Assembly: GCF_012927445.1 (NCBI RefSeq)
Contig: NZ_JABBPD010000004.1
Coordinates: 965,039 to 1,029,038, forward strand
Reading direction: 5' to 3'
Length of the DNA: 64,000 nucleotides
Source: Rhodoferax sp.
Lineage (GTDB): Bacteria > Pseudomonadota > Gammaproteobacteria > Burkholderiales > Burkholderiaceae_C
Shown here: positions 25,136 to 35,776 of the stretch, in pieces
How positions within the stretch are numbered: the first letter of the stretch is position 1
How the letters are laid out: the number at the start of each line of letters is the position of its first letter
Program-made: the position numbers and the translations under genes
Notes under the pieces: generated by a model
The model's input: the letters and a program-made list of their open reading frames with translations, nothing else
Database searches by the model: none
Told to the model about the DNA's origin: nothing

Positions 25136-25465
25136 TTACTTACCTCCTTCAACCAGCCAATGAATCAGCGCCGTGGCCGATTCAGGGGTCAGTTGTTCAT
25201 GGGCGTCGATATGCTGGAACATTTCGCCAGTGAGAAATTTGGTGACAAGTTTTTGCTCGCCGTCCGGGTCGCCCTGATAGCGGGCGAGTTTGCTGGCCAG
25301 GCGCTCAAAACTGGGCGCTTCGCCGCTCAAAGCGGTGCCGTGGCAGTTGTAGCAACCTTTGTCGCTGGCCAGTTGGGAACTGGCCTGCCCGGCCAACGGC
25401 CAAGTCAGCGCGGCCAGCAACATGGCGGCGAGGGTGATTCGATGGGGCAGGGCGTGGCGCATCAT
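25136..25465 (-). CDS. Small periplasmic c-type cytochrome
   Basis: A 109-residue protein with a cleavable signal sequence ([21 protein letters not shown]) and one heme-binding motif CYNCH. A Met in FLTGEMFQH could be the distal heme ligand, so it resembles class I cytochrome c. It should carry electrons in the periplasm; partners are not evident. The start overlaps the proA stop by 4 bases, and the stop is 1 base from the DUF6352 start, so these belong to one transcript. Confidence 0.85.
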   Translation of the reverse strand: MMRHALPHRITLAAMLLAALTWPLAGQASSQLASDKGCYNCHGTALSGEAPSFERLASKLARYQGDPDGEQKLVTKFLTGEMFQHIDAHEQLTPESATALIHWLVEGGK

Positions 25466-26796
25466 GTCCGCACTTCGCCGTCGCCCAGCACCACGTACTT
25501 GAGCGAGGTCAGGCCTTCAATGCCGACCGGGCCACGGGCGTGGAACTTGTCGGTGCTGATGCCGATTTCGGCGCCCAGACCAAACTCAAAACCATCGGCA
25601 AAGCGGGTGCTGGTGTTGACCATGACACTGGCGGAATCGACCTCGCGCAGAAACTGCTGCGCGTGCATGTGGTCGCGCGTGAGGATGGCATCGGTGTGGT
25701 GCGATGAATACTGGTTGATGTGGGCAATCGCCTGGTCCACGCCGTCCACCAGTTTGATGCTGATGATGGGTGCCAGGTATTCCTCGTACCAGTCGCTCTC
25801 CTGCGCCAGTACCAGACTGGGCGCCGAAGTTGCTCCTGAATTAATAGCTGCCAGCGCATGTACCACGGGGGCCAGAGGCATATTTGACTGCAAAATAGCC
25901 AGCGACTCGGCATCGCAGCGCATCTCGACCCCTTTGTCGGCGTAAATCCGGCCGATCAAGGGCAAGAATTCAGCCGCCACGCCGCGCGCCACCAGCAAGC
26001 CCTCGGTCGCGTTGCACGGGCTGTATTTGCTGGTTTTGGCGTTGTCGGCCACTCTGACCGCCATCGCGATGTCGCACGGATCATCGACATAGACATGGCA
26101 ATTGCCGTCCAGATGCTTGATGACCGGCACTTTGGCGTCGCGGCTGATGCGCTCGATCAAGCCCTTGCCGCCGCGCGGAATGATCACGTCCACGTACTGC
26201 GGCATGGTGATGAGCTGGCCCACCACCTCGCGGTCGGTGGTTTGCACCAGCTGCACCGCATCGACCGGCAAACCGCTGTCGGCCAAGGCCTGTTGCACCA
26301 GCAGCGCCAGTGCCTTGTTGGACTCAATCGCCTCCGAGCCGCCGCGCAAGATGCAGGCATTGCCGCTCTTGATCGACAGGCTGGCCGCTTCAATCGTCAC
26401 GTTCGGCCGGCTCTCGAAAATCATGCCGAAGACGCCAATCGGCACCCGCATTTGGCCGACCCGAATACCGCTGGGTTGCTGCTTCATGCCGATGATCTCG
26501 CCAATCACGTCCGCCATGGCGGCCAGCTGTTCACAGCCCTGGGCGCAGGTTTCCAGCACCTGGGGCGTGAGCTTGAGCCGGTCCACCATCGGCGCCGCCA
26601 AGCCCGCTGCCACCGCGCGCTCAATGTCTTTGGCGTTGTCGATTTGCAGTGGCGCCACGTTGGCGCGCAGCAGTTCGGCCAGCTTGCGCAACGCTCTGTT
26701 TTTGGTAGCAGCTTGCGCTTTAGCCATCAGGGCTGAGGCCTGTTTTGCCTTGGAACCCAGGGCCTGGGTGTAATCGACGATGTTGAGGACGTTCAT
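25462..26796 (-). CDS. proA: Gamma-glutamyl phosphate reductase
   Basis: A 444-residue enzyme of proline synthesis that reduces glutamyl-5-phosphate with NADPH. Motifs include the signature [13 protein letters not shown] and GNCHVYVDD near the active site, and the substrate-binding region [24 protein letters not shown] start at [10 protein letters not shown] (26796). Residues of about 305-320 ([17 protein letters not shown]) are translated from a copy of the dispersed repeat, an insertion that E. coli ProA (417 residues) lacks. It follows holA by 28 bases. Confidence 0.94.
   Translation of the reverse strand: MNVLNIVDYTQALGSKAKQASALMAKAQAATKNRALRKLAELLRANVAPLQIDNAKDIERAVAAGLAAPMVDRLKLTPQVLETCAQGCEQLAAMADVIGEIIGMKQQPSGIRVGQMRVPIGVFGMIFESRPNVTIEAASLSIKSGNACILRGGSEAIESNKALALLVQQALADSGLPVDAVQLVQTTDREVVGQLITMPQYVDVIIPRGGKGLIERISRDAKVPVIKHLDGNCHVYVDDPCDIAMAVRVADNAKTSKYSPCNATEGLLVARGVAAEFLPLIGRIYADKGVEMRCDAESLAILQSNMPLAPVVHALAAINSGATSAPSLVLAQESDWYEEYLAPIISIKLVDGVDQAIAHINQYSSHHTDAILTRDHMHAQQFLREVDSASVMVNTSTRFADGFEFGLGAEIGISTDKFHARGPVGIEGLTSLKYVVLGDGEVRT
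25833..25880 (-). repeat. Dispersed repeat copy 7, inside proA and translated
   Basis: Read on the minus strand: GCCTCTGGCCCCCGTGGTAC, ATGCGCTGGCAGCTATTAAT, TCAGGAGC. It keeps the frame and encodes about 16 residues between two conserved blocks of proA. Confidence 0.85.
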
Positions 26797-26824
26797 GGTT
26801 AATTCTCTCACGGAGGTGCGCCTG

Positions 26825-27898
26825 TTAGCGCCCGCGCGGTGCCGGCGTCTGCACGGCACAGGGCTGGCACAGCAGCATCGCCAGGCGGTGCAAGGCTTGC
26901 CAGTTATCGGTGGGCCAGTCGGGCTGCTTCAGGCCTTTCACAATACCATCCACCTGGTGCGCCGCCTGCAGCAACTGCGCCAGCATGGCGTCGCTCAGGC
27001 GCGGCAGCACGCGTTCAAACAAACGTTCTTTCACGCCCCAGACCCGCTGCTCGCGCAGCGCCATCGGCATCGGGCGGCCCTGCGCCATGGCGTCCTTGAC
27101 CCGTTTGAGGGCACGAATATCCTCGGCCAGCGTGTAGTGCACCAGCACTTCGGCCTCGCCTTCGGCCTGCAGCCCGTCCAGCATGCGCTGCACGCGGGCG
27201 GTCTGGCCCGCCAGCACGGCTTCCGACAGTTTGAACACGTCGTAGCGCGCCACGTTCAGCACGGCGCTCTCAATCTGGTCAAACGTCAGCTCGCCGGGCG
27301 CAAACAAGAGCGCGAGTTTCTGGATTTCCTGATGCGCCGCCAGCAAATTACCTTCCACCCGATCGGCAAAAAACTGCAGGGTGCGCTGCCCGTCTTCGCC
27401 AGCGGCCACCCGCTGGCCTTGGCTGGCGAGCCGTTGCGCAATCCAGGAGGGCAAGGTGCCGCGCTCCACCGGTTCGACCGCAATCGTGATGCCAAAACTC
27501 TCCAGCGCACCAAACCAGGCGCCGCTTTTGGTCAGCTTGTCCAGCCGCGGCAGCATGATGAGGGTGAGCGTCGAATCGTTGTCGCGGGATTGCTCGGCCA
27601 GCTGTTGAATCGCAGCACTGCCTTCCTTGCCCGGTTTGCCGGAAGGAATGCGCAGCTCGACGATCTGCTTGTCGGCAAACAGGCTCAGGGAGCCACCCGC
27701 CGCCAGCACCTCGCTCCAGTCAAAGTGCGCGCCGGCCACGGTGTGCGAGGTGCGCTCGGTGAAGCCCTGGCTGCGGGCAAACGTGCGAATGGCGTCGGCC
27801 GCTTCCTGGATCAGCAGCGGCTCGTCGCCATGCAGGGTGTACAGGCTTTTCAGGCCTTTCTGCAACTGGTTAGCGAGTTGATTCGGGGCTAGCTGCAT
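26825..27898 (-). CDS. holA: DNA polymerase III subunit delta
   Basis: The delta subunit of the clamp loader, 357 residues, which opens the beta sliding clamp. The N-terminal [23 protein letters not shown] and [22 protein letters not shown] are typical of HolA, and [18 protein letters not shown] in the middle matches the AAA+ lid region. Its start overlaps the end of lptE by 29 bases, the usual arrangement in beta- and gammaproteobacteria (leuS-lptE-holA). Confidence 0.93.
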   Translation of the reverse strand: MQLAPNQLANQLQKGLKSLYTLHGDEPLLIQEAADAIRTFARSQGFTERTSHTVAGAHFDWSEVLAAGGSLSLFADKQIVELRIPSGKPGKEGSAAIQQLAEQSRDNDSTLTLIMLPRLDKLTKSGAWFGALESFGITIAVEPVERGTLPSWIAQRLASQGQRVAAGEDGQRTLQFFADRVEGNLLAAHQEIQKLALLFAPGELTFDQIESAVLNVARYDVFKLSEAVLAGQTARVQRMLDGLQAEGEAEVLVHYTLAEDIRALKRVKDAMAQGRPMPMALREQRVWGVKERLFERVLPRLSDAMLAQLLQAAHQVDGIVKGLKQPDWPTDNWQALHRLAMLLCQPCAVQTPAPRGR

Positions 27899-28400
27899 TG
27901 TTGAGATTGACTTTTGCCAGACGCCGCATGAGCTGCTGCACGATGTCGCTTTGCATGTCGCGGTACAACAGGCCCTCCTCGGCTTCCTTGGCCAGCACGG
28001 CCGATTCGTTGAAACTGATGTCGCGCTGTTGCAGAATTTCGGTGTCCGGCGTCAGTTCCGCGCCTTGCGGCGTGCGAACCCGGAACCTCACCCGGATGCG
28101 CAGCTGGAACTCACGCACCTGCCCCGATGAGTTGGTACTCACCACCGTTTTTTCCCGCAGTTCCTGCAGGATATCGAGCACCACCTGCGCGTTGGCCAGC
28201 GGCTCATTAAGCGGCAGCACCCGCACCGTGTTGCCAAAAGACCGGCGCAACTCAACGGCCAGCGGTCCGCCCGGATTGGGCATGATCGCAATCGTCTGGA
28301 AGGTATAGTTTTGCGGGCCGCGCAGCTTGAAGCCACAGCCTCCCAGCAGACCGGCCAGGCCGACCTGGCCCATAAGTGTGACGACGGAACGACGTTGCAT
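27870..28400 (-). CDS. lptE: LPS-assembly lipoprotein LptE
   Basis: A 176-residue outer-membrane lipoprotein that plugs LptD in the lipopolysaccharide translocon. The lipobox LLGGC lies near residue 22, followed by GFKLRGPQNYTFQTIAI, the family signature. The C-terminal half has the QLRIRVRFRVRTPQG strand segment and a final helical part. It lies 12 bases downstream of leuS and overlaps holA. Confidence 0.92.
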   Translation of the reverse strand: MQRRSVVTLMGQVGLAGLLGGCGFKLRGPQNYTFQTIAIMPNPGGPLAVELRRSFGNTVRVLPLNEPLANAQVVLDILQELREKTVVSTNSSGQVREFQLRIRVRFRVRTPQGAELTPDTEILQQRDISFNESAVLAKEAEEGLLYRDMQSDIVQQLMRRLAKVNLNNAASPESTR

Positions 28401-28412
28401 ATTGTTTTTGGT

Positions 28413-31109
28413 TTACACCACCAGATTGACCAGACGCCCCGGCACCACAATGATCTTCTTGGGGCTCGCCCCTTCGGCCAGCTTCAGAAAAATCTCGCTG
28501 CTCGTCGCCGCCAGTTCGATCTCGGCCTTGGACGCGCCCGCCGGCACCACGATGGCGCCGCGCAGCTTGCCGTTGATCTGCAGCATCAGTTCAATTTCAT
28601 CCTGCACCAGGGCCGCTTCATCCGCCACCGGCCAGGGCGCATCCAGCAAATCGCCGTACTGGGCCGCGTAGCCCAACTCGTCCCACAGCGCGTGCGTCAG
28701 GTGCGGCGTCGCCGGGTAAATACTGCGCAGCAGCATGCCCAAGCCTTCCCGCACCGCCGCCCGGCTGCCCTTGGAACTGTCGTCGTTGAAGTTTTCCAGC
28801 GCATTGAGCATCTTCATCGCGCCCGACACCACCGTGTTGTACTGCATGCGCTGGTAGTCGTAATCGATCTGTTTGAAGATGGTGTGGATTTCCAGCCGCA
28901 GGGCTTTGGCTTCCTTGCTGAAATTTATATCTTTCAGGCCTGTAGCCCCCGTCCCGCCTGCGCGACCAGCTCCTGTATCGATAGCAGACTGCTTGACGCC
29001 AAAATTCCAGACGCGGCGCAGAAAACGGTACGAACCCTCCACCCCGGCGTCGTTCCACTCCAGCGTGGCCTCGGGCGGTGCGGTGAACATGGTGTACAGG
29101 CGCGCCGTGTCGGCGCCGTATTTCTCGATCAGATCCTGCGGGTCGACGCCGTTGTTTTTGCTCTTGCTCATGGTGCCGACACCTTCGTAGGTGATGAGCG
29201 TGCCGGCCGGCAGATCGCCCTTGGCCTGGCGGAGTTTGGCGCCGATGACCTTGCCGGCTGCGTCCTGGATGTCTTCCACCTCGTGCGGCCAAAAGTACTC
29301 CATGCCGCCCTTGTCGGCTTTGCGTGAGTAGATGTGGTTCAGCACCATGCCCTGCGTCAGCAGCTTGGTGAAAGGCTCATCGACCTTGACCAGACCGAGG
29401 TCGCGCATGACCTTGGTCCAGAAACGGGCGTACAGCAAATGCAGGATGGCGTGTTCGATGCCGCCGATGTACTGGTCCATCGGCATCCAGTAGTCCGCGC
29501 CGGCGCCGACCATGGCCTGGTCGTTCTGCGGGTCGCAGTAGCGCATGTAGTACCAGCTGGAATCGACGAAGGTGTCCATGGTGTCGGTTTCGCGCCGTGC
29601 GGCCACGCCGCAGATCGGGCAGACGACGCCGGCGTGGAAGCCTTCATGCTTGTGCAGCGGGTTGCCCGAGCCGTCCGGCACGCAGTCCTGCGGCAACACG
29701 ACCGGCAAATCTTTCTCGGGCACCGGCACGGCGCCATGCTCCGGGCAATGAATGATCGGGATCGGTGTGCCCCAATAGCGCTGGCGGCTGACACCCCAGT
29801 CGCGCAGGCGCCAGGTGGTTTTTTTCTCGCCCAGGCCTTTCAGCAGCAGGGCATGGCTCACGGCGTTAACTGCATCCTTGAAGGCCAAGCCGCTGAAGCT
29901 GTCGGAGTTGATGGTGACGCCGCGCTGCTTGTCGCCATACCAGTCCTGCCACTGGTCGTAGTCGTATTCCAGGCCATCGACCAGCACCACTTCCACGATG
30001 TCAATGCCGTATTTCTTGGCAAAGGCAAAGTCGCGCTCGTCATGCGCCGGCACGCCCATGACGGCGCCGTCGCCGTAGCTCATCAGCACGTAATTACCAA
30101 CCCAGACTTCGACCTGATGGCCGGTCAGGGGATGGGTCACGAACAGGCCGGTCGGCATGCCTTCTTTTTCCCGCACCGCCAGTTCCGCCTCGGTGGTGCC
30201 GCCTTTTTTGCACTCTTCGATGAAGGCGGCCAGTTTTGGGTTGGTCTGGGCGGCATGCGTGGCCAGCGGATGCTCGGGCGCCACCGCGCAAAAGGTCACG
30301 CCCATGATGGTGTCAGCCCGCGTGGTGAAGACGTACAGGCGGCCATCGTCAATCAACTTGCCAGTGGCATTTTTGATGTCGTGCAGGAAGGCGAAGCGCA
30401 CGCCCTCGCTCTTGCCGATCCAGTTTTCCTGCATCAGCTTGACGCGCTCGGGCCAGCCCGGCAGGCCGGTCTTGACGTGCTCCAGCAGCTCGTCGGCGTA
30501 GTCGGTGATCTTGAGGTAGTAGCCCGGAATCTCGCGTTTTTCCACCACGGCGCCGGTGCGCCAGCCCTTGCCGTCGATCACCTGTTCGTTGGCCAGCACG
30601 GTCATGTCGACCGGGTCCCAGTTGACGACCTGGGTCTTGCGGTAGGCAATGCCTTTTTCCAGCATCTTCAGGAACAGCCACTGGTTCCATTTGTAGTATT
30701 GCGGATCGCAGGTGGTGACCTCGCGACTCCAGTCCACCGCCAGCCCCATCGCCTGCATCTGCTTCTTCATGTAAGCGATGTTCTCGTAGGTCCACTGGGC
30801 TGGTGGCACGCCGTTCTTCAACGCGGCGTTCTCGGCCGGCAGGCCAAAGGCGTCCCAGCCCATCGGCATCAGCACGTTGTACCCATTCATGCGCAGGTAG
30901 CGCGAGAGCATGTCGTTGATGGTGTAGTTGCGCACATGGCCCATGTGCAGCTTGCCGCTCGGGTACGGCAGCATGGAGCAGGCGTAAAACTTCTTTTTCT
31001 GCTTGCCCTGCGCGTCACGCGCGTCTTCCAGCACGCGGTAGGCATCCACCGCCGTCCATTGGGCGTGGGCCGCTTTTTCGACGTCGATATGGTTGTATTT
31101 TTCTTGCAT
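28413..31109 (-). CDS. leuS: Leucyl-tRNA synthetase
   Basis: A class I aminoacyl-tRNA synthetase of 898 residues. The HIGH motif is HMGH in [17 protein letters not shown] near residue 50, the editing domain contains [12 protein letters not shown] and the KMSKS loop is MSKSK at 647-651. E. coli LeuS has 860 residues; part of the difference comes from residues 708-726, translated from a dispersed repeat ([17 protein letters not shown]) in the C-terminal anticodon-binding region. It is followed by lptE and holA in one transcript. Confidence 0.96.
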   Translation of the reverse strand: MQEKYNHIDVEKAAHAQWTAVDAYRVLEDARDAQGKQKKKFYACSMLPYPSGKLHMGHVRNYTINDMLSRYLRMNGYNVLMPMGWDAFGLPAENAALKNGVPPAQWTYENIAYMKKQMQAMGLAVDWSREVTTCDPQYYKWNQWLFLKMLEKGIAYRKTQVVNWDPVDMTVLANEQVIDGKGWRTGAVVEKREIPGYYLKITDYADELLEHVKTGLPGWPERVKLMQENWIGKSEGVRFAFLHDIKNATGKLIDDGRLYVFTTRADTIMGVTFCAVAPEHPLATHAAQTNPKLAAFIEECKKGGTTEAELAVREKEGMPTGLFVTHPLTGHQVEVWVGNYVLMSYGDGAVMGVPAHDERDFAFAKKYGIDIVEVVLVDGLEYDYDQWQDWYGDKQRGVTINSDSFSGLAFKDAVNAVSHALLLKGLGEKKTTWRLRDWGVSRQRYWGTPIPIIHCPEHGAVPVPEKDLPVVLPQDCVPDGSGNPLHKHEGFHAGVVCPICGVAARRETDTMDTFVDSSWYYMRYCDPQNDQAMVGAGADYWMPMDQYIGGIEHAILHLLYARFWTKVMRDLGLVKVDEPFTKLLTQGMVLNHIYSRKADKGGMEYFWPHEVEDIQDAAGKVIGAKLRQAKGDLPAGTLITYEGVGTMSKSKNNGVDPQDLIEKYGADTARLYTMFTAPPEATLEWNDAGVEGSYRFLRRVWNFGVKQSAIDTGAGRAGGTGATGLKDINFSKEAKALRLEIHTIFKQIDYDYQRMQYNTVVSGAMKMLNALENFNDDSSKGSRAAVREGLGMLLRSIYPATPHLTHALWDELGYAAQYGDLLDAPWPVADEAALVQDEIELMLQINGKLRGAIVVPAGASKAEIELAATSSEIFLKLAEGASPKKIIVVPGRLVNLVV
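28935..28986 (+). repeat. Dispersed repeat copy 8, inside leuS and translated
   Basis: Forward orientation: AGGCCTGTAGCCCCCGTCCC, then CTGCGCGACCAGCTCCTG and TCGATAGCAG. It lies antisense to leuS, keeps the leuS frame and encodes a Gly/Ala-rich stretch of about 17 residues. Confidence 0.88.
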
Positions 31110-31152
31110 TTGGATTCACTCTCAGGCGATCAAAAGATCGCGGTCAACGATT

Positions 31153-31605
31153 TTAGGGTTTGCGGAGGGCCGCCGCAGCGGGTGCCACGGGCGCCGTCGG
31201 GTCGGCCACAAAACCGATTCGGTTCAAGCCCGCTTTTTGCGCTGCACCCATGACTTCCACGATGCGGCCGTAGGGCACGGCGGCATCGGCCCGCAACTGC
31301 ACTTCGGTGTCGGGATTCACCTTGGCCGTTTGCAGCAACTTGGCGGTCAACTCAGGCTGCGCCACCGGCTGGTCGTTGAGAAAAGCCTGTCCGGCACGGT
31401 CCACCACCACCGTCACGAATTTCGGGGCATCCCCGGGCTGGGCGGCTTCAGTTTTGGGCAGGTCCAGCTTGATGGAACTCGCCAGCAGCGGCGCCGTGAT
31501 GATGAATATCGCCACCAGCACCAGCATCACATCGACCAGTGGCGTCATGTTGATCTCGCTCATCGGCTGCGGGCCTTGGGAGCGTTCGAGACGGCCAAAA
31601 GACAT
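31153..31605 (-). CDS. exbD: ExbD/TolR-family proton-channel protein
   Basis: A 150-residue protein with one N-terminal membrane helix (VDVMLVLVAIFIITAPLL) carrying the conserved Asp in MTPLVDVMLVL, and a periplasmic domain ending VMGAAQKAGLNRIGFV. With ExbB/TolQ it forms the proton-driven stator that energises TonB or TolA. There is no tonB or tolA nearby, so ExbD or TolR cannot be decided from context. It lies 17 bases after exbB. Confidence 0.88.
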   Translation of the reverse strand: MSFGRLERSQGPQPMSEINMTPLVDVMLVLVAIFIITAPLLASSIKLDLPKTEAAQPGDAPKFVTVVVDRAGQAFLNDQPVAQPELTAKLLQTAKVNPDTEVQLRADAAVPYGRIVEVMGAAQKAGLNRIGFVADPTAPVAPAAAALRKP

Positions 31606-31622
31606 GTCGTGTCCCGGTCAGC

Positions 31623-32276
31623 TTAAGCCGGACGCGCGGACTGGCTGCTCGCCAACTCCCGCAGGTCACGGGCGAACCCTTCCAGCTCGGCCTCAATCCG
31701 TCCGATGGCGCGGCCCAGCACGTTGTAGGCCAGCACGGCCGGAATGGCGACCGCCAGACCGGCGGCGGTCATGATGAGCGCCTCGCCTACCGGGCCGGAA
31801 ATTTTGTCGATCGTCACCTGGCCGGCATTGGCAATGCCGGTGAGGGCGTGATAGATGCCCCACACCGTGCCCAACAAGCCGACAAACGGCGCGGTGGACC
31901 CGACTGTGGCCAGCAGCACCTGGCCATGCTGCAGTTTGGTCAAGGCCGCGTGCAGGGCGTCGCGCAGCACCCGGGTCAGCTGCTGGGACTTGTCACCAGC
32001 GGCCGCCAGCGTGCCAGGCGCTTCAATTTTTGTAGCAAGAACCATAGGAACGACAAGGGCTTCACGGTCAAAAGCTTTGAGCTTTTGCAGCGCCTCGGCC
32101 ACCGTGGCCGACTGCCAGAACGCCGCCACGCAGCGCACCACATCGCCACTGGCACGGTGCAGCAACCACGACTTCCACAGGATCACGACCCAGCTGCCGA
32201 CCGACATGGCCAGCAGCAGCAGCGCCACTGACCGGGTCACCGCATCGCCCTGCAAAAATAGCTGGACCGCGTTCAT
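31623..32276 (-). CDS. exbB: ExbB/TolQ-family proton-channel protein
   Basis: A 217-residue MotA/TolQ/ExbB protein with three membrane segments: near residues 15-35, then around [22 protein letters not shown] (120-141) and [23 protein letters not shown] (170-192), the two segments that line the channel. It partners with the ExbD gene downstream. Residues of about 70-85 ([17 protein letters not shown]) appear to come from a degenerate dispersed repeat in the cytoplasmic loop. Its start overlaps the end of dapB by 4 bases. Confidence 0.88.
   Translation of the reverse strand: MNAVQLFLQGDAVTRSVALLLLAMSVGSWVVILWKSWLLHRASGDVVRCVAAFWQSATVAEALQKLKAFDREALVVPMVLATKIEAPGTLAAAGDKSQQLTRVLRDALHAALTKLQHGQVLLATVGSTAPFVGLLGTVWGIYHALTGIANAGQVTIDKISGPVGEALIMTAAGLAVAIPAVLAYNVLGRAIGRIEAELEGFARDLRELASSQSARPA
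32021..32066 (-). repeat. Degenerate dispersed repeat copy 9, inside exbB
   Basis: On the minus strand it reads GAAGCCCTTGTCGTTCC, then TATGGTTCTTGCTACAAAAA and TTGAAGC. It follows the repeat layout with many substitutions. It is the weakest member of the set. Confidence 0.5.
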
Positions 32277-33088
32277 TTCAGGTTGAGGACGTCAAACATA
32301 TCGAACAAACCGGTGGTTTGCCGTCCGAGAAAACGCACCGCGCGCAGACTGCCCTGGGCATAGGTGGCGCGGCTGGATGACTTGTGGGAAATCTCAATGC
32401 GCTCACCAATCCCGGCAAACAACACGGTGTGGTCGCCCACAATGTCGCCGCCCCGAATGGTGGCAAAACCAATGGACGACGGATCGCGTTCGCCAGTGAC
32501 GCCTTCGCGGGCATAGACCGCACAGTCCTTCAGGTCACGCCCCAACGCGTCGGCAATTACTTCGCCCATTTTCAAGGCGGTGCCTGACGGCGCGTCGACC
32601 TTGTGGCGGTGATGTGCCTCGATGATTTCAATGTCATAGCCGGTGGCCAGGGCCTTGGCCGCCATCTCCAGCAGCTTGAGGGTGACATTCACCCCGACAC
32701 TCATGTTGGGCGCCATCACAATGGCGATGTCGCGGGCTACCGCTGCAATCTCGGCCTTTTGCGAATCGTTGAAGCCGGTGGTGCCAATCACCACGTTGAC
32801 ACCCAGTTCGCGGCACACCCGCAAATGGGCCAGCGTCCCTTCAGGGCGGGTGAAATCGATCAGGGTGGTGGCATTTTTCAGTCCTGCCGCCAAGTCAGCC
32901 GTGATCGACACGCCACTCATCAGTCCGAGAAAGGCCATCGCATCGGCGCCAATGGCCGGACTGGTTGCGACGTCCAGCGCCCCGGCCAGGGTGCAATCAT
33001 CGGCGGCCCGGATGGCTTCGATCAGCATCTGCCCCATGCGGCCAGAGGCGCCCGCGACAGTGATTCGATGGGTCTTGAGTTCAGTCAT
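32273..33088 (-). CDS. dapB: 4-hydroxy-tetrahydrodipicolinate reductase
   Basis: A 271-residue enzyme of lysine and diaminopimelate synthesis. The N-terminal dinucleotide-binding motif is [10 protein letters not shown], the catalytic signature is [19 protein letters not shown], and [19 protein letters not shown] follows. I start at MTELKTHR (33088), which gives a length close to the E. coli enzyme (273). It lies 17 bases after bamE. Confidence 0.95.
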   Translation of the reverse strand: MTELKTHRITVAGASGRMGQMLIEAIRAADDCTLAGALDVATSPAIGADAMAFLGLMSGVSITADLAAGLKNATTLIDFTRPEGTLAHLRVCRELGVNVVIGTTGFNDSQKAEIAAVARDIAIVMAPNMSVGVNVTLKLLEMAAKALATGYDIEIIEAHHRHKVDAPSGTALKMGEVIADALGRDLKDCAVYAREGVTGERDPSSIGFATIRGGDIVGDHTVLFAGIGERIEISHKSSSRATYAQGSLRAVRFLGRQTTGLFDMFDVLNLK

Positions 33089-33105
33089 TGTGGAAGCGGC
33101 ACCCA

Positions 33106-33648
33106 TTAACGGCCAGCGGGCTCTAGCGGCGGGTAGCTCTCAGGCAACGGCGGCAGCGGCTTCGGCTCCTCCATTTTGGCCGGCACCGGCAATTGCTTCA
33201 AACTTTCTTCCGTCATCTCCAGCACCGGCACCTTGCCTGATTTGCGGCCGGAATCCAGCGAGGCGACGAACTCGGCTTCCGTGGGCAAGGGATCGGCTTC
33301 AATCCGCTCCAGCACATCACCCTGGAAAAACACAGTGACTCTGCGCTCCTGCGGCGCCAGGTTCTGGCGCTTGAAGGTAAAAACATAGTCCCAGCGGTCG
33401 GCATGGAAAACACTGGTCAGCAAAGGCGTGCCCAGAATATCGCGCACCTGCATGCGGCTCATGCCCGGCTGGATGGCTGCCGCTTGTTCTTTGGACACAA
33501 AATTGCCTTGGACAATGTCAATTTTGTAGGGCGTCACCCAACCGGCAATATTGTTACTTGCGGAATTCATGCTGCCACAAGCCACCAGACTTGCGCTCGC
33601 GGCAAAGAGCAGGATCAAACTGGCACTACGATGTTGAAAATCAGACAT
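33106..33648 (-). CDS. bamE: Outer-membrane assembly lipoprotein BamE (SmpA/OmlA)
   Basis: A 180-residue lipoprotein component of the BAM complex that folds outer-membrane proteins. The lipobox is LVAC near residue 24, and the SmpA/OmlA core runs from [19 protein letters not shown] through [17 protein letters not shown] to [12 protein letters not shown] Pro-rich tail of about 50 residues extends beyond the core, longer than E. coli BamE (113). It is divergent from fur, with 83 bases between them, as in many betaproteobacteria. Confidence 0.93.
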   Translation of the reverse strand: MSDFQHRSASLILLFAASASLVACGSMNSASNNIAGWVTPYKIDIVQGNFVSKEQAAAIQPGMSRMQVRDILGTPLLTSVFHADRWDYVFTFKRQNLAPQERRVTVFFQGDVLERIEADPLPTEAEFVASLDSGRKSGKVPVLEMTEESLKQLPVPAKMEEPKPLPPLPESYPPLEPAGR

Positions 33649-33731
33649 GGGATGAGGTGTGGCGATATGATCAGTTCATTGTACTGGCTGTCCCCGCAAG
33701 GGTAGCCTGCTGCTGGCACGAGAGAAACCCC

Positions 33732-34223
33732 ATGACCAATATCGACGAACTCAAAAGCACCGGACTCAAGGCCACCTTGCCGCGGCTGAAAATACTGGAA
33801 ATATTCCAGAAAGGCACCCAGCGCCACATGACGGCCGAGGATGTTTTTCGCATTTTATTGCAGGATCGCGCCGATGTCGGTTTGGCCACGGTTTACCGTG
33901 TTCTAGCCCAGTTTGAGCAGGCAGACATTCTGAGCCGCAGCCATTTTGAGAGTGGCAAGGCCGTGTACGAACTGAATGAAGGGCAGCACCACGACCATCT
34001 GGTGTGCCTGGATTGCGGCAAAGTGGAGGAGTTTTATGACGCCGAAATTGAACGGCGGCAGCACGCGGTCGCCAAGACCAAAGGCTTTGCCATCGCCGAC
34101 CATGCGTTAAGCCTGTACGCCCACTGCACCACAGAAAACTGCCCGAACCGGCCGGCAACCCCCGGCAGCCCAGATGAAAAAAGTCCCACGAAGCGCCACT
34201 TGACACCAGCAGGACTAAAGTAA
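33732..34223 (+). CDS. fur: Ferric uptake regulator Fur
   Basis: A 163-residue iron-responsive repressor. The winged helix contains GLKATLPRLKILEIF and DVGLATVYRVLAQFEQADIL. The metal-binding part has HHDHLVCLDCGKVEEF and a second Cys pair CTTENC. I start at the ATG at 33732 (MTNIDELK). The tail after the last Cys pair is about 20 residues. It converges on hprK (3 bases between stops). Confidence 0.95.
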   Translation: MTNIDELKSTGLKATLPRLKILEIFQKGTQRHMTAEDVFRILLQDRADVGLATVYRVLAQFEQADILSRSHFESGKAVYELNEGQHHDHLVCLDCGKVEEFYDAEIERRQHAVAKTKGFAIADHALSLYAHCTTENCPNRPATPGSPDEKSPTKRHLTPAGLK

Positions 34224-34226
34224 GTT

Positions 34227-35177
34227 TCAGTCCGCCGGGTCCATGGCTTTGCGGTGGCGCTCGACAAACTCCTGGTACGTGTCGATCCCGCGCAGCTGGA
34301 GAATGGTGTTGCGCACCGCGGCTTCCACCAGCACGGCAATGTTGCGGCCCGCCACCACCTGAATCACCACTTTGCGCACCGGCACGCCCAGCACATCCTG
34401 GGTCAGCGGCTCATAGGGAATGCGCTCATACTCGCGCTCCATCGTTTCGCGCCGCACCAGATGCACGATGAGCTTGAGCCGCATCCGGCGCCGCACGGCG
34501 GTTTCACCAAAGATGCAGCGGATATCGAGCAGGCCGATCCCCCGCACTTCCAGCAGGTTCATCAGTAATTCAGGGCAACGACCCTCGATGGTGTCCTGAT
34601 TAATGCGAAACAGATCGACCGCATCGTCAGCCACCAAGCCGTTGCCACGCGAGATCAGCTCCAGGCCCAACTCGCTTTTGCCCAGCCCGGACTCGCCCGT
34701 GATCAGCACGCCCAGACCAAGAATATCCATGAACACGCCATGCATCAGGGCGCGGTCGGCAAAGTGCTTGGACAGGTAAGCCCGCAGCACATCAATCACG
34801 AACGCCGAGGAACTCTGCGTGGCGAACATGGGAATCTGGGCCCGCTCGCACATTGACAGCAGCGCCTCCGGCGCAACCTGGCTATCCGCCAGAATCAGCA
34901 CGGGCGGCTCCAGTGTGACGATGCGGGAAATTCGGCGCGCACAGTCTTCCGGCGTGGCGTTGGTGAGGTAGGCAATCTCGCGCTCACCCAGGATCTGGAC
35001 GCGATAGGGATGGATGTAATTGAGGTGACCGACCAGATCGGCGCCGGAGCGGGCCGCCCGTACCGCGCCCTCGTCAAAGCGGCGCTCTGACGCGCCCAGT
35101 CCGGCCAGCCACTCCCATTTCAGGGTGCCACGAAATTCCTCGAACAACACATCAGCGCTGACAACGGTAGGTTTCAC
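34227..35177 (-). CDS. hprK: HPr kinase/phosphorylase
   Basis: A 316-residue enzyme that phosphorylates and dephosphorylates HPr on Ser46. The Walker A motif is [11 protein letters not shown] near residue 154, preceded by the [11 protein letters not shown] segment, and the signature [16 protein letters not shown] lies near 205. In betaproteobacteria it is part of the regulatory nitrogen PTS. Its gene lies 39 bases downstream of ptsN. Confidence 0.94.
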   Translation of the reverse strand: MKPTVVSADVLFEEFRGTLKWEWLAGLGASERRFDEGAVRAARSGADLVGHLNYIHPYRVQILGEREIAYLTNATPEDCARRISRIVTLEPPVLILADSQVAPEALLSMCERAQIPMFATQSSSAFVIDVLRAYLSKHFADRALMHGVFMDILGLGVLITGESGLGKSELGLELISRGNGLVADDAVDLFRINQDTIEGRCPELLMNLLEVRGIGLLDIRCIFGETAVRRRMRLKLIVHLVRRETMEREYERIPYEPLTQDVLGVPVRKVVIQVVAGRNIAVLVEAAVRNTILQLRGIDTYQEFVERHRKAMDPAD

Positions 35178-35216
35178 ATTCAGTCCAGTCGCAGCAAGCA
35201 GGAAGAGAAAACGCGA

Positions 35217-35684
35217 TCAGGCCATTTGCGCCGATTGCCAGTTGGCAATGAGGCCATGCAAATCAGCCGCACTGGCACTGGCGGCCAGTTTTTCACGTAA
35301 ATTTGAATCACTGAGCATTTCAGCAATTTCGGACAGGATTTCGAGGTGTTTTTGCGTTGCGGCCTCAGGCACCAGCAAAAAAATCAACAAATTAACAGCT
35401 TGCTCGTCCGGTGCATCAAAGCCGATCGGGCGCTCCAGCAAGAGGACCGCTGCCATCGGTGCCTTGAGGCCCTTGATACGGCCATGCGGAATCGCAACGC
35501 CATGCCCCAGGCCGGTGGACCCCAGCCGCTCGCGAGAAAACAGGCTATCCGTCACCAGCGAACGACTGAGGCCGTGAAGGTTTTCAAACAGCAAGCCAGC
35601 CTCTTCAAAAGCTCTTTTTTTGCTGGTGGCATCAACATGCACGAGCACTTGTTGAGCAGACAGGATGGACGCTAGTCGATTCAT
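35217..35684 (-). CDS. ptsN: Nitrogen-PTS EIIA protein PtsN
   Basis: A 155-residue EIIA-Ntr regulatory phosphocarrier. The active His lies in GHGVAIPHGRI near residue 70. I start at MNRLASILSA (35684); the longer frame reaches back through the terminator of hpf. It is encoded between hpf and hprK on the same strand, the usual neighbourhood, but rpoN is not in the window. Confidence 0.92.
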   Translation of the reverse strand: MNRLASILSAQQVLVHVDATSKKRAFEEAGLLFENLHGLSRSLVTDSLFSRERLGSTGLGHGVAIPHGRIKGLKAPMAAVLLLERPIGFDAPDEQAVNLLIFLLVPEAATQKHLEILSEIAEMLSDSNLREKLAASASAADLHGLIANWQSAQMA

Positions 35685-35724
35685 AATTCGGTAGGCGATT
35701 ATGCACTCAAGCCATTTGGGATAT

Positions 35725-35755
35725 AAAAAAGCCGCGCGGGTGAGCGTGCGGCTTT
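35725..35755 (-). terminator. Rho-independent terminator after hpf
   Basis: On the minus strand a GC-rich stem AGCCGCACGC / CCGCGCGGCT is followed by a run of T (TTTTTTAT). It lies between the hpf stop and the ptsN start, so ptsN either has its own promoter or depends on read-through. Confidence 0.75.
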
Positions 35756-35776
35756 GTCGGGGTTCAGGCGGGGGCC

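Noticed and set aside
26692-26756. Another dispersed repeat near the start of proA
   Set aside because: Some words match (GGTAGCAGCTTGCGC), but the encoded residues fit the normal ProA N-terminus, so the match is probably chance.
29334-31253. A 639-codon open frame on the plus strand opposite leuS
   Set aside because: It is a shadow of leuS caused by codon bias, with no motif or ribosome binding site.
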